Positions 52,229 through 61,116 of a DNA stretch of 64,000 nt are shown here, piece after piece. Positions within the stretch are counted from its first letter, which is position 1. Every line of letters begins with the position of its first letter. The DNA comes from JBMYTN01 sp049604415 (GTDB taxonomy: Bacteria > Pseudomonadota > Alphaproteobacteria > Rhodospirillales > Rhodospirillaceae): contig JBMYTN010000002.1 of the NCBI GenBank assembly GCA_049604415.1, positions 144,668-208,667 of the forward strand, read 5' to 3'. A program made the translations under genes and the position numbers. The notes under the pieces are model-generated. The model had not been told where the DNA came from, made no database searches, and saw nothing but the letters and a program-made list of their open reading frames with translations.

Positions 52229-53617
52229 TTAGGGCTCACCGGGGGCGGGCACGGGGATGCCCTCATCGGTATATTGGCGCAGTTTGTTGCGCAGGGTCCG
52301 GATCGAGATGCCCAAGATATTGGCCGCATGGGTGCGATTGCCCAAACAGTGTTTGAGGGTATCGATGATAAGGTCGCGTTCCACTTCGGCAACGGTGCGC
52401 CCAACCTGGGAGCCCCCTGCTCCTGCTCCTGCTCCGGCGCCCTCACTTTGACCCGGTTGGCCTGGTCCGGCACCGATGCTGGGCGCAGCGCCAGGCATCG
52501 CACCGCCCATTGGGGGGGCGTCTCCCATTAAGACGATGGCGTCTGCGCCGATGTCAGATCCTTGGGCCAAGAGGACGGCTCGATGCATGGTGTTTTCCAA
52601 TTCTCTGACATTGCCGGGCCACCCATAGGCCAGGAGCAGGTCCCGGGCCTGGGCGGAGAGCGGACGGTCTGGCAGGCCATCGGCTTCAGTGAATTTGCGA
52701 ATGAAGTGGTCGCAGAGATCTGCGATGTCCTGGCGCCGGGCGCGCAAGGGCGGCAGAGCCAGGGCGATCACATTAAGCCGAAAGAACAGATCTTCACGGA
52801 ACTGGCCCGCTTTCACGGTGGCTTGGAGGTCCCGGTTTGAGGTCGCTAAGATCCGGACATCGACTTTGACCGGTGCCTTGCCGCCAACCCGGTCGATTTC
52901 CCGTTCTTGCAGCACCCGCAACAGCTTGGCCTGCAACCGGACATCCATCTCGCTGATTTCATCAAGCAGCAAGGTGCCGCCATTGGCCTCTTCAAATTTT
53001 CCAATGCGCCGGGCCACGGCCCCAGTGAAAGCACCGCGCTCATGGCCAAACAATTCGGATTCCAGCAGGGCTTCCGGAATGGCGGCGCAGTTCACGGCGA
53101 TGAAGGGGCCGTCGGCCCGCCGTGACTTTCGGTGCAGATGCCGGGCCATGACCTCCTTACCGGTGCCGCTTTCTCCCGTGATCAGGACGCTGGCATCGGA
53201 CGGTGCCACCTGATCGGCCATGCGCACCACGGCGGCCATTGCCGGATCCTTAAAGATCATCGCATGGCTTTCTTCGGCAATGGCTTCCAACACCGCCGAA
53301 ATCAGATCCGGATCGGGCGGCAGCGGGATGTATTCCCGTGCGCCCGCCTTAATGGCTTTCACGGCGGCATGGGTGTCATTGGACAAACCGAAAGCCACCA
53401 CCGTCGTGGCCATGCGTTCATCGCCCATGGCGTTGATCAGCCGCTGGACGTCCAAAGCCACATCAATCATCACCAGGTCAGATCCTTTGCCGCTGCGCAA
53501 ATACTCCATGGCCGCATCCACTTGGGCGACATGGGCGACCTTCGCCCCGCGCTTCATGGCGATTTGGGCGGCTTCGCCGACCTGGCCATTCATGGATCCG
53601 ACGATCAGGACACGCAT
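52229..53617 (-). CDS. flbD: Sigma-54-dependent flagellar activator, FlbD-like
   Basis: About 462 aa: a receiver-like N-terminus (MRVLIVGSMNGQVG..., with DLVMIDVALD retaining an Asp but lacking the N-terminal acidic pair), an AAA+ domain with Walker A GESGTGKE, the sigma-54 contact motif GAFTGA, Walker B GGTLLLDEISEMD and R-finger region, a Gly/Ala/Gln-rich linker and a Fis-type HTH (LGNRTHAANILGISIRTLRNKL). It should activate sigma-54 promoters of middle and late flagellar genes, such as the one before fliK. The start at MRVLIV is supported by AAGGAG upstream; the longer frame overlaps the preceding gene. Encoded between a motA-like gene and flhA. Confidence 0.93.
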   Translation of the reverse strand: MRVLIVGSMNGQVGEAAQIAMKRGAKVAHVAQVDAAMEYLRSGKGSDLVMIDVALDVQRLINAMGDERMATTVVAFGLSNDTHAAVKAIKAGAREYIPLPPDPDLISAVLEAIAEESHAMIFKDPAMAAVVRMADQVAPSDASVLITGESGTGKEVMARHLHRKSRRADGPFIAVNCAAIPEALLESELFGHERGAFTGAVARRIGKFEEANGGTLLLDEISEMDVRLQAKLLRVLQEREIDRVGGKAPVKVDVRILATSNRDLQATVKAGQFREDLFFRLNVIALALPPLRARRQDIADLCDHFIRKFTEADGLPDRPLSAQARDLLLAYGWPGNVRELENTMHRAVLLAQGSDIGADAIVLMGDAPPMGGAMPGAAPSIGAGPGQPGQSEGAGAGAGAGGSQVGRTVAEVERDLIIDTLKHCLGNRTHAANILGISIRTLRNKLRQYTDEGIPVPAPGEP

Positions 53618-53657
53618 AGGGGAAGAACTCCTTGGAGAACCGAATGGGACATGGGGA

Positions 53658-54518
53658 TCAGGATTGTCCGTGTTGGCTGAGGCGCGCTGAGGCGGGTAGA
53701 ACACTGTCGAGCATCATTTCCAACCGCTTTGGGCTTTCTTTGCGGGCAATGGAGAGGGTGCCGATCCGATAGATCCGCCGGATCCGTTCTTCCTCCAGCC
53801 CGTTGCGTTCCAGCTTTCCGGCCAGCGGCAGGAAAACCACATTGCCCAGAACTGCCCCGTAGAAGGTGGTCAGCAAGGCGACCGCCATGCCCGGGCCAAT
53901 GGCCGAGGGGTCATCCAAACTGCCAAGCATTTGCACAAGGCCAATTAGGGTTCCAATCAACCCCATGGCCGGAGCGACCTCGGCGGCGCGGCGCAACACC
54001 GCAACTGCACGGGCATAGCGTTCCTCTTCTGCTTCCCCGTCCCGGGCCATGGCCAGATCGACGTCTTCTTCGGCGACACCGTCGACCACCAACTTCAGGC
54101 CCTTATGCAGGAAGGGGTCGCCGCGCAAGCTCTCCAGGATTTGACCGCGCACCTTCAACACCCCATGGCGTCGGGTGAAATCCGCCAGCGACAGCACCTG
54201 CAGCGCTGCCCCGCGCGCCGTTCGGGCGGGCAAGGCAAAGCCGCGACCGGCGACCTTCATGGTCACACCCACATCGCGCAGGGTGAAGGAGGCGAGGGTC
54301 ACCGCCGCCGTGCCACACAGCACCACCAGGATGGCGGGCAGATCAACAAAGGCATCCGGGCTGCCGCCAAGGGCCAAGGCGGCGACGATCAACGCCAGGG
54401 CGCCGCCAATCCCGATCAGGGTTGCGGCATCGGGCAAGGCGCGGGAGGGCGCAGGCGCACGACCGCTGCCCCGGCCTGCGGGATTGCCCCCCGTTCCTGC
54501 ATCCAAGCCGTCGGCCAT
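53658..54518 (-). CDS. motA: MotA-like flagellar stator protein
   Basis: About 286 aa of the MotA/TolQ/ExbB family: two N-terminal helices (LIGIGGALALIVAALAL and AILVVLCGTAAVTLASF), a cytoplasmic loop with LRRAAEVAPAMGLIGTLIGLVQML, where the conserved Pro/Gly segment of stator proteins is seen, and helix four (GPGMAVALLTTFYGAVLGNVVFLPLAGKL). It forms the proton-channel stator ring. The start was placed at MADGLDAG with AAGGGAAC upstream. No motB gene is adjacent, so its partner must be encoded elsewhere. It lies between fliN and flbD. Confidence 0.9.
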   Translation of the reverse strand: MADGLDAGTGGNPAGRGSGRAPAPSRALPDAATLIGIGGALALIVAALALGGSPDAFVDLPAILVVLCGTAAVTLASFTLRDVGVTMKVAGRGFALPARTARGAALQVLSLADFTRRHGVLKVRGQILESLRGDPFLHKGLKLVVDGVAEEDVDLAMARDGEAEEERYARAVAVLRRAAEVAPAMGLIGTLIGLVQMLGSLDDPSAIGPGMAVALLTTFYGAVLGNVVFLPLAGKLERNGLEEERIRRIYRIGTLSIARKESPKRLEMMLDSVLPASARLSQHGQS

Positions 54519-54569
54519 GCCAGTTCCCTTATGCGTTTGCAGCGCTGTTTTGCCCGACACGACGCCGAG

Positions 54570-54923
54570 TTAGGCGCGGTCGGTCTTAATGATTTCCGTC
54601 ATGGTCACCCCCAGACGGTCTTCCACCACCACCACTTCGCCCCGGGCGACCAGGCGGTTGTTGACATAGATATCGATGGCCTCACCCACCTTGCGGTCCA
54701 GCTCAACCACGGCGCCGCGCCCCAGTTTGAGCAGTTGATTGACCTGCATTTGGGCCTTGCCCAAAACGGCGGAGACCTGCACCGGGATGTCATAGACCGC
54801 TTCCAGATCCGCTGCGGAGCGGGGACGGTCCGGGATTTCCGGGGCGTCAAAGCCGTCATTGACCATGCCGTCGGGGCGATCGTCATCCAGATCGGTCAGT
54901 TGGAAGTCTTTTTCCTCAGCCAT
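54570..54923 (-). CDS. fliN: Flagellar motor switch protein FliN
   Basis: A 117-residue C-ring protein. The C-terminal SpoA domain is typical: YDIPVQVSAVLGKAQMQVNQLLKLGRGAVVELDRKVGEAIDIYVNNRLVARGEVVVVEDRLGVTMTEII. The first 40 residues are acidic and variable, as usual. FliN forms the base of the switch complex, with FliG and FliM, and contributes to export docking of FliH. No fliM gene is in the window. It lies between fliH and motA in the operon. Confidence 0.95.
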   Translation of the reverse strand: MAEEKDFQLTDLDDDRPDGMVNDGFDAPEIPDRPRSAADLEAVYDIPVQVSAVLGKAQMQVNQLLKLGRGAVVELDRKVGEAIDIYVNNRLVARGEVVVVEDRLGVTMTEIIKTDRA

Positions 54924-54982
54924 GCTTGGCTCCTTTGCTCATGCGCGACCGGCGGATCCTGCCGGTTTGATGCATCTCTCGT

Positions 54983-55777
54983 CTATGGGGTGGCCTCGGG
55001 CGGCATCATCGGGCTGCCCTGGTTATCTGCGGCGTGTCCATCGGAAGGCGGTTGTCCATTGCCGTTGATCAGGGTGGCCAGATGGGCATCGATGGCTGCT
55101 TCAATGTCTTGCCATTGACGCTCCGTATCGCGCTCAACGCCGCCATCGCCCCAATCGATCCGTCCATTGGCCGGGGGCATTTGGTGATCGGCCATCACCG
55201 AGACTTTGCCCTCATAACCAATGTCGCGCACCAGGCCTTCCAGCCGGTCGCGAACATTGGCGGCAATATCCGGATGCACCCGGACCGACAGGCGCGGCTG
55301 CTCCATGACCTGGGGGATCAAATCGGCGACCAGGGCGGAGATTTCTTCTGCAGCGCCTTGCTCCGCCGTAGCGGGCATCATTTTGCGGGTGATCACCCGC
55401 ACCAAGCGGACCGCATCGGCGGTGATCTGGTTTTGCAGCGCCAATTGGTCGTCGCGCAGGCGCATAATCCCCTGGCTGATTTCGGTCAGCGCCATGGCCG
55501 CCATGCGTTCGGTGGCCGCAGAGGCCTCGTCCAAGGCCGCCGTATGGCCGCCGATATAGCCTTCTTCCCGCGCGGCTTCGATCTGGGCCACGGTGAACAT
55601 TTCCGGCGGTGGCGGCGGGGGTTCGGCCTCTTCGGTTTCCGGTACCGGGGCATAGTCCCCGGCCTGTCCGCCATTGCGCATTTTCGGCATGGCGGCATCG
55701 TCGGAGAAGCCTGGCGCGCCGCCGCCAAAGTCCATATCGAAGCTGGTATCGAAGAGGAACTTTTTGATTTCCGCCAT
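54983..55777 (-). CDS. fliH: Flagellar assembly protein FliH
   Basis: About 264 aa. FliH regulates the export ATPase FliI and tethers it to the C ring. Seen: an N-terminal low-complexity part with a Pro/Glu tract, a helical region with AREEGYIGGHTAALDEA and SQGIMRLRDDQLALQ, and a C-terminal domain (RLSVRVHPDIAANVRDRLEGL..., SVMADHQMPPANGRIDWGDGGVERD), which matches FliH/YscL C-terminal features. It follows fliG by 25 bp. No fliI gene is present in the window. Confidence 0.85.
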   Translation of the reverse strand: MAEIKKFLFDTSFDMDFGGGAPGFSDDAAMPKMRNGGQAGDYAPVPETEEAEPPPPPPEMFTVAQIEAAREEGYIGGHTAALDEASAATERMAAMALTEISQGIMRLRDDQLALQNQITADAVRLVRVITRKMMPATAEQGAAEEISALVADLIPQVMEQPRLSVRVHPDIAANVRDRLEGLVRDIGYEGKVSVMADHQMPPANGRIDWGDGGVERDTERQWQDIEAAIDAHLATLINGNGQPPSDGHAADNQGSPMMPPEATP

Positions 55778-55802
55778 GGTTGTCCTGTCTTGCTCGGGCT
55801 GA

Positions 55803-56822
55803 TCAGTAGACCAGCTCGTCCTCTTCCTTGCCTTCGGAAATTACGATCTGACCGGAGTTGGCCAATTCCTTGGCCAGGGAGACGATGGAGTTTTGGCTCT
55901 CGTCGACCTCGCGCAGGCGCACCGGACCCATGGCATCCATGTCTTCCTTCAGCATTTTGCCGGCCCGCTCGGACATATTGTTGAAGAACAGATCCTTCAG
56001 GCTGTCCGTGGAGCCCTTCAGGGCCATGGCCAGCTTGTCCTTCTCCACATGGCGCAGCAGGGTCTGAATGCCTTGGGCATCGATCCGCACCAAATCTTCG
56101 AAGGTGAACATAAGCTGTTTGATCTTTTCCGCCGCATCCCGGGACCGTTCTTCCAAGGCGTTCATGAAGCGGGTTTCGGTGTTGCGGTCCAAATTGTTGA
56201 AAATGTCGGCCATCATCTCGTGGGCATCGCGGCGTGCGGTCCGGGCCAGGTTGGACATGAACTCGGTGCGCAGGGTCTTTTCCACGCCGTCCAACACTTC
56301 TTTCTGGACCGCTTCCATGTGCAGCATGCGCATGATCACTTCCATGGCGAAGTTTTCCGGCAGCAGTCCGAGCACTCGGGAGGCATGGTCCGGTTTGATC
56401 TTGGATAGCACCACCGCCACGGTCTGGGGATATTCGTTCTTCAGATAGTTCGCCAGCACCTGCTCGTTCACATTGCCGAGCTTGTCCCACATGGTCCGAC
56501 CGGCCGGACCCCGGATTTCCTCCATGATCGCATCGACGCGATCCTTGGGCAGGGATTTGACCAGCAGGCGTTCGGTGGTGTCATAGGACCCAACCAGGGA
56601 GCCGGTATTGGAAATCGCATCGGCGAAATCGACAAACAGCCGCTCCACCACCGAGGATCCGACCGTCCCCAGATTGGCCATGATCTGGGACAGTTCGCGG
56701 ATTTCCTCGTCATCCATCATCCCGAACAGTTTAGACGAATGCTCTTCGCCCAAGGACAGCATGAGGATGGCGGCCTTTTGCGGGCCGGTGAGGCTGCGAT
56801 AATCTTCCTTAATGCGCGACAA
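55803..56822 (-). CDS. fliG: Flagellar motor switch protein FliG
   Basis: A 339-residue rotor protein: N-terminal domain TGPQKAAILMLSLGEEHSSKLF, middle ARM repeat with the EHPQT-like NEYPQTVAVVLSKIKPDHASRVLG, and C-terminal domain with MFTFEDLVRIDAQGIQTLLRHVEKDKLAMALKGS and charged motor residues (KEDMDAMGPVRLREVDESQ). It links the MS ring FliF to the C ring and contacts the stator. It lies 57 bp after fliF and is complete. Confidence 0.97.
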   Translation of the reverse strand: MSRIKEDYRSLTGPQKAAILMLSLGEEHSSKLFGMMDDEEIRELSQIMANLGTVGSSVVERLFVDFADAISNTGSLVGSYDTTERLLVKSLPKDRVDAIMEEIRGPAGRTMWDKLGNVNEQVLANYLKNEYPQTVAVVLSKIKPDHASRVLGLLPENFAMEVIMRMLHMEAVQKEVLDGVEKTLRTEFMSNLARTARRDAHEMMADIFNNLDRNTETRFMNALEERSRDAAEKIKQLMFTFEDLVRIDAQGIQTLLRHVEKDKLAMALKGSTDSLKDLFFNNMSERAGKMLKEDMDAMGPVRLREVDESQNSIVSLAKELANSGQIVISEGKEEDELVY

Positions 56823-56879
56823 GGCTCAGTGACCTCCGGCCAGGGCAAACCGTTTCATGGGCCAACCAATGATGAGTCA

Positions 56880-58535
56880 TTAGTTTTCGGAATACAACCA
56901 GTTGCGGATGATCGACAGCGCTTCTTCCGGATGCTTGTCCACAATCTCGCCAATTTTGCGCAGCGAGGAGGCTTTCACCCGGCCTTCGACCTTGTCGATA
57001 TCGATCAGTTCTTCGGCGTCTTCCATTTCGTCGGGCAGGCCCAGCATGCCTGCCGGGATCGGCACACCCCCCGGACCGGTCAATTGCGGCGCACCGGGCA
57101 TTTCCGCACTCAGCAGGCCAGCCCCGCCTTGATCGGCCCCGGTCGGCAGGTTTTCGAAGGCGCGCTGCACCAGCGGACGCACCACCAGTAAGATGACCAG
57201 GATGGCGACAATGGCAACCCCAAGCCCTTCGGCGATGCTCATGATTTCTTCTTTGGTGAAGCCCATGAAGCGCCAGATTTCTTCATCTTCGAACAGACCG
57301 GCATAATCGACGAACTGCATGTTGATGACTTCAACGGAATCACCGCGTTCGCCAACAAAACCAATGGCGGAGCGCACCAAGGCGGCCAGATTGTCCATCT
57401 CCTCCTGGGAACGGGGCTGCCAGGTGGTGTTGCCCTCGCCATCCATATCGGTGATGCCATCGACCATGACAGCGACCGAAAGACGGTTGATCAGGCCGGT
57501 TTCCCGGATCTCATTGGTCGTCGTCCGGGTGATCTCATAGTTGATGGTTTCTTCGGCCCGGTTCTCATTGTTGGACGAGGTCGCCCCAGAGGTTTGCGTA
57601 AATTGGTCCTCTGGCAGGTTCTGATCCACCGAGACCGATGCAGGCGCATCGCTGGAAGACAGGTTTTCTTCAATGGTGGTGGTGGAGCGCACCACCTGAC
57701 CATCGGGATCGTAAAACTCTTTGTTGGTCACAACCCGGTTGAAGTCCATGTCCACATTGACTTCGGCGCGGACCTTGCCCGGACCGACGGTGCGTTCCAG
57801 CATTTCTTCAATGCTGCGGGCCAGATCCTGTTCCTTGGCCCGGCGCAATTCGTCCTGGTTGATCGCCAGCAGCTGGCCGTCTTCTTCGTTCAAGCCTCGG
57901 GTCAGCAGGGTGCCGTTTTCATCGATGATCGAGACCTTTTTCGGGTCCATATTCGGCACGGCTGCGGCCAACAAATTCTGAATGGCGATGACCTGATTTT
58001 GCTGCAAGGTGCGACCCCGCATGCGCACCAGGACAGAGGCGGAGGGCTCATTGGCCTGGCGGGTAAAGGGTTCGCGCTTGGGTAGCACCAAATGCACCCG
58101 AGCAACTTCCACCCCATCAATGCTCTGGATGGTGCGGGCCAGTTCGCCTTCCAGGGCCCGGAGCATGTTGACGTTCTGGGTAAACTGGGTCGATCCCAGC
58201 ATGTCGCTTTCATCGAAGATCTCATAGCCGACGGTGGCACCGGAGGAGACCGCCAATTCCGACAGTTGAACCCGGAGCTTCTGCACTTCGGAGGCTGGAA
58301 CCAGGATCTGGGTGCCATTATTGGCCATTTGGAACGGCACATTGCGCTCTTCCAAATCGGCAATAATGCCCTTGGCGGCATTGGGGGACAGATCCGAGAA
58401 CAACACATCCATCTGCCCACCGGACAGGCGGGAGACGAAGACGATGCCCAAGCCGATAATGGTGATGGCGACACCGGCCAAGGCGAAGAGCCGAACCGGC
58501 CCCATGTTCTTCATGATCTGGGCGATGTTGTTCAC
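56880..58535 (-). CDS. fliF: Flagellar MS-ring protein FliF
   Basis: A 551-residue protein with N-terminal helix (LFALAGVAITIIGLGIVFV), two periplasmic ring-building motifs with QLSELAVSSGATVGYEIFDESDMLGSTQFTQNVNMLRALEGELARTIQSI as hallmark, the linker region with ETINYEITRTTTNEIRE, second helix (LGVAIVAILVILLVVRPLV) and C-terminal FliG-binding helix (EEALSIIRNWLY). It forms the MS ring, the base of the flagellum, and is the first gene of the fliF-flhA operon. The ATG follows GGGTCCGTGAAC. Confidence 0.97.
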   Translation of the reverse strand: MNNIAQIMKNMGPVRLFALAGVAITIIGLGIVFVSRLSGGQMDVLFSDLSPNAAKGIIADLEERNVPFQMANNGTQILVPASEVQKLRVQLSELAVSSGATVGYEIFDESDMLGSTQFTQNVNMLRALEGELARTIQSIDGVEVARVHLVLPKREPFTRQANEPSASVLVRMRGRTLQQNQVIAIQNLLAAAVPNMDPKKVSIIDENGTLLTRGLNEEDGQLLAINQDELRRAKEQDLARSIEEMLERTVGPGKVRAEVNVDMDFNRVVTNKEFYDPDGQVVRSTTTIEENLSSSDAPASVSVDQNLPEDQFTQTSGATSSNNENRAEETINYEITRTTTNEIRETGLINRLSVAVMVDGITDMDGEGNTTWQPRSQEEMDNLAALVRSAIGFVGERGDSVEVINMQFVDYAGLFEDEEIWRFMGFTKEEIMSIAEGLGVAIVAILVILLVVRPLVQRAFENLPTGADQGGAGLLSAEMPGAPQLTGPGGVPIPAGMLGLPDEMEDAEELIDIDKVEGRVKASSLRKIGEIVDKHPEEALSIIRNWLYSEN

Positions 58536-58601
58536 GGACCCAATCCTCGAAAGCGCTGAATTCCTGGTGTGGATGGCATTCGTTGCCGATGGGCCTCGAA
58601 C

Positions 58602-58615
58602 GCATCTTCTGCTCC
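58602..58615 (-). promoter_or_regulatory. Weak sigma-54-like promoter before fliF
   Basis: On the minus strand GGAGCAGAAGATGC keeps the GG-N10-GC spacing of sigma-54 promoters, but matches the full consensus poorly around both elements. It would start transcription about 55 bases before fliF. An inverted CGGCAA-TTT-TTGCC element at 58659-58673 lies upstream. Confidence 0.3.
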
Positions 58616-58658
58616 CTTGAACCCTAAGCGCTGGTCTATGAATCGAATCTTAACGAAC

Positions 58659-58673
58659 CGGCAATTTTTGCCC
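58659..58673. promoter_or_regulatory. CGGCAA/TTGCC inverted element upstream of fliF
   Basis: CGGCAA, three T, then TTGCCC forms a compact inverted repeat about 125 bp before the fliF start. The same half-sites occur upstream of the fliK sigma-54 promoter, so this is a candidate binding site of the FlbD-like activator encoded in the cluster. Confidence 0.4.
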
Positions 58674-58715
58674 AGTGGGGATCCGCCAGCGGGCTATAGG
58701 CGGCGTGAGTGGTTC

Positions 58716-58745
58716 AAAAAAAAGGGGTCCCGACCAGCGGGACCC
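58716..58745 (-). terminator. Rho-independent terminator of the fliK-flgD-flgE operon
   Basis: A perfect 8-bp GC-rich stem (GGGTCCCG at 58725-58732 with CGGGACCC at 58738-58745, loop of five) is followed on the minus strand by C and eight T residues. It lies about 80 bp beyond the flgE stop and separates this operon from the fliF operon downstream. Confidence 0.9.
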
Positions 58746-58827
58746 AAAGGCAAAGCGCACTGAAAAAGAAGGATCGATGATATCCGGGGCGAACCGGCAA
58801 GCCCATCCGCCCCAGGGGTAAACAAGG

Positions 58828-60984
58828 TTAGCGTTTGATCCGGATCAGCTCGTCGAGCATCTCATCGGTCGTGGTAATGATCTTGGCCGCCGCAGAATAG
58901 GCCTGCTGGGTCGTGATCATATTGGTGAATTCCTCCCCCAGATCGACGGTGGATTGTTCCAAGGTTGCCTGCTGGATTGACCCGGCCCCAGCACTATCGG
59001 CTTGGCGGACCGTCGGCAAACCGGAGTCATCGGTCTGTTGGAACACGTTCCCGGTCAGGCTGGACATGCCATTGGGGTTCACAAAGGTGGCCAGCGGAAC
59101 TTGGAAAATCGGTGTGGTCACCCCGTTGTCGAACAAGGCCGTCACAACCCCGGCTTCGGAAATCGAGATCCCGGAGAAGTTACCGAATTTGTTCCCGTTC
59201 TGGCTCAGATAGTTCAACTGATAGTCACCGGCCAACTGGGTGAAGCCGTCCGAGGTGTTGTAGTTGCCCAGGAACAGGGAGACCGCCGCATCCCCCGGCG
59301 GGGCGGAGCTGCCATCCATGTTCAAGGCCCCGTTGGACCAGCCAATGCGCACCCGACTGCGCGGGTCATTGGCCGCGATTTCATCGGAGCCGAAGAATGT
59401 ATCGGGCGTTCCATCCCCGTTAAAGGTGACCGCATAATTGCCGCTGGCGGCGGTGTTGGTCCAGCGCACGGTCGAGTTCAGGGCCGGGACTGAATAGGCG
59501 GACGTCTGTTGCACGGCGGCCAGACCGCTGCTGTCCACAACGCTTGAGGCGTTCACATCCAAGGTGTTGGTGATGTCGGCCTGGCGGAAGGTGATGGCGT
59601 TTTCACCGGCCACCCGACCGCCCCATTGGGCCGGGACGGTGCTCGGCAATGTGCCGAACTCACGCCCCAAGGCGGTGTTGACCATCAACCCCAATTCATC
59701 GAGCACCTGGCTCAGGGATTTGTTGCTGGTGTTCAAGGTGAAGTTCAAATCGGTGCCGAAGTTTTCCACCGCAGGCGTGCCGAAGGTCGGGCCCGCGTTG
59801 GTACCACCGGCGGTGATCGGCAGGGAGCTGGCGATTTCACCGGTCGTCGTGGTCGAGGTTACCCAGTTACCGGGGCCATAGACCGTATCCAGATGGCTTT
59901 CTGCCGCGTTGATCACCGCATCGCGCACTTCGGTCACCGTCGTCAAACCGGTGATGTCCACATCGGTGGTCGCCGTAGCCGTGGTGGTCAGGCTGAAGGT
60001 CACGCCGCCAATGACAATCTGGTCCCCGGCAGCGAAGGTCGCGGCAATCGTTGAGGAGTTGGCGACCGAGCTGTCGGTGTAAAGCTGCTCGGTGGTGTCA
60101 GAGAAGTTAAAGGTATAGGTGTTGCCCCCGATGGCCATGGTGAAGCTTTGACCACTGGCCGGGATGTTTTCAAAGTCCAGGCGACCGGCGCTGAAAGAGG
60201 TCCGGCGGTTGCTGGTTTGGTCATCAATGGCGACATAGGTCGACCCGGCAGGCGGGTCCAGCTCCACATCCCAAGAGTTCTGCGCCCGCTTGGTCCAGGT
60301 GTATTGCAGGTTGTGGCTGTTGCCCAAGCTGTCAAAGATCAGGGCGTTGGTTTTTTCGGTTTCCGCCACATCCGCAGCGGCAGGCAAGTTCGCCCCGATG
60401 GCCACGGTTGAGGTCGCCCGGGCGGTCCCGCCAATGGTGGTCAGGTTCAAGGGCTGCATATTGGTGGCGTCCACCGCATTGGGGTTCAGGTAATAGGTGT
60501 CCCCATTGTCATTGCGGTAGGAGCGTTGGAAGGTGTTCCCATCCACGGTCAAGGTCGAGGCGGTGGCGGTGCCGTCCCAGTTCTCCAAAGGCCAACCTTG
60601 GAGATAGAACCCGGCCACGTTTTGCATGTAACCATCTTGGTCGATGATGAAGGACCCGGCCCGGGAATAGGCAAACCCGGAGGGGTTTTCGGCCTGTTCA
60701 GAGACCACCATGAAACCGCTGCCGGAAATACCAACATCGGTGGAAGAGGATGTCGCTTGCAGCAGACCCTGAATGTCCACACCGGTCCGCGGCACGGATT
60801 GCACACCGCCCGGGGAATATTGGGTGATGGAGGTTTGCTGGGTCACCAGGGTCTGGAAATTCACCTGAGTGGATTTGTAGCCCACGGTGTTGATGTTGCT
60901 GACGTTGTCAGAAATAGCCCCCATGGCGCTGGATTGGGATTGCAGTCCAGAAACACCAGAGAACAGGGCTCCATAAAGAGACAT
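58828..60984 (-). CDS. flgE: Flagellar hook protein FlgE
   Basis: A 718-residue axial protein. The N-terminus has the rod/hook signature (MSLYGALFSGVSGLQSQSSAMG, ISDNVSNINTVGYKS) and the flgE-specific SGSGFMVVSE segment; the C-terminus has EEFTNMITTQQAYSAAAKIITTTDEML. The middle, about residues 150-560, is the variable surface region and is longer than in E. coli FlgE (about 400 aa in total there). It polymerises into the hook, capped by FlgD, whose gene lies just upstream, with length set by FliK. The gap to flgD is about 130 bp. Confidence 0.95.
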   Translation of the reverse strand: MSLYGALFSGVSGLQSQSSAMGAISDNVSNINTVGYKSTQVNFQTLVTQQTSITQYSPGGVQSVPRTGVDIQGLLQATSSSTDVGISGSGFMVVSEQAENPSGFAYSRAGSFIIDQDGYMQNVAGFYLQGWPLENWDGTATASTLTVDGNTFQRSYRNDNGDTYYLNPNAVDATNMQPLNLTTIGGTARATSTVAIGANLPAAADVAETEKTNALIFDSLGNSHNLQYTWTKRAQNSWDVELDPPAGSTYVAIDDQTSNRRTSFSAGRLDFENIPASGQSFTMAIGGNTYTFNFSDTTEQLYTDSSVANSSTIAATFAAGDQIVIGGVTFSLTTTATATTDVDITGLTTVTEVRDAVINAAESHLDTVYGPGNWVTSTTTTGEIASSLPITAGGTNAGPTFGTPAVENFGTDLNFTLNTSNKSLSQVLDELGLMVNTALGREFGTLPSTVPAQWGGRVAGENAITFRQADITNTLDVNASSVVDSSGLAAVQQTSAYSVPALNSTVRWTNTAASGNYAVTFNGDGTPDTFFGSDEIAANDPRSRVRIGWSNGALNMDGSSAPPGDAAVSLFLGNYNTSDGFTQLAGDYQLNYLSQNGNKFGNFSGISISEAGVVTALFDNGVTTPIFQVPLATFVNPNGMSSLTGNVFQQTDDSGLPTVRQADSAGAGSIQQATLEQSTVDLGEEFTNMITTQQAYSAAAKIITTTDEMLDELIRIKR

Positions 60985-61116
60985 GATCCCACTCCTTCAT
61001 CAATCTAAGGCCTTGTTGCTTCCTTGTGCCGGGAAGGGGCCGTTTCGCGCTGGTATCGATTTTGCTCAAGTCCGGGGCTCTCTTCTGGAGCCTCCGGGGT
61101 ATCCATAGAAACCCGA

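Noticed and set aside
61021..61050. GGCACAAGGAAGC upstream of flgE resembling a sigma-54 promoter
   Set aside because: The GG and GC elements are separated by nine rather than ten bases, and sigma-54 spacing is strict; flgE is adequately served by the promoter before fliK.
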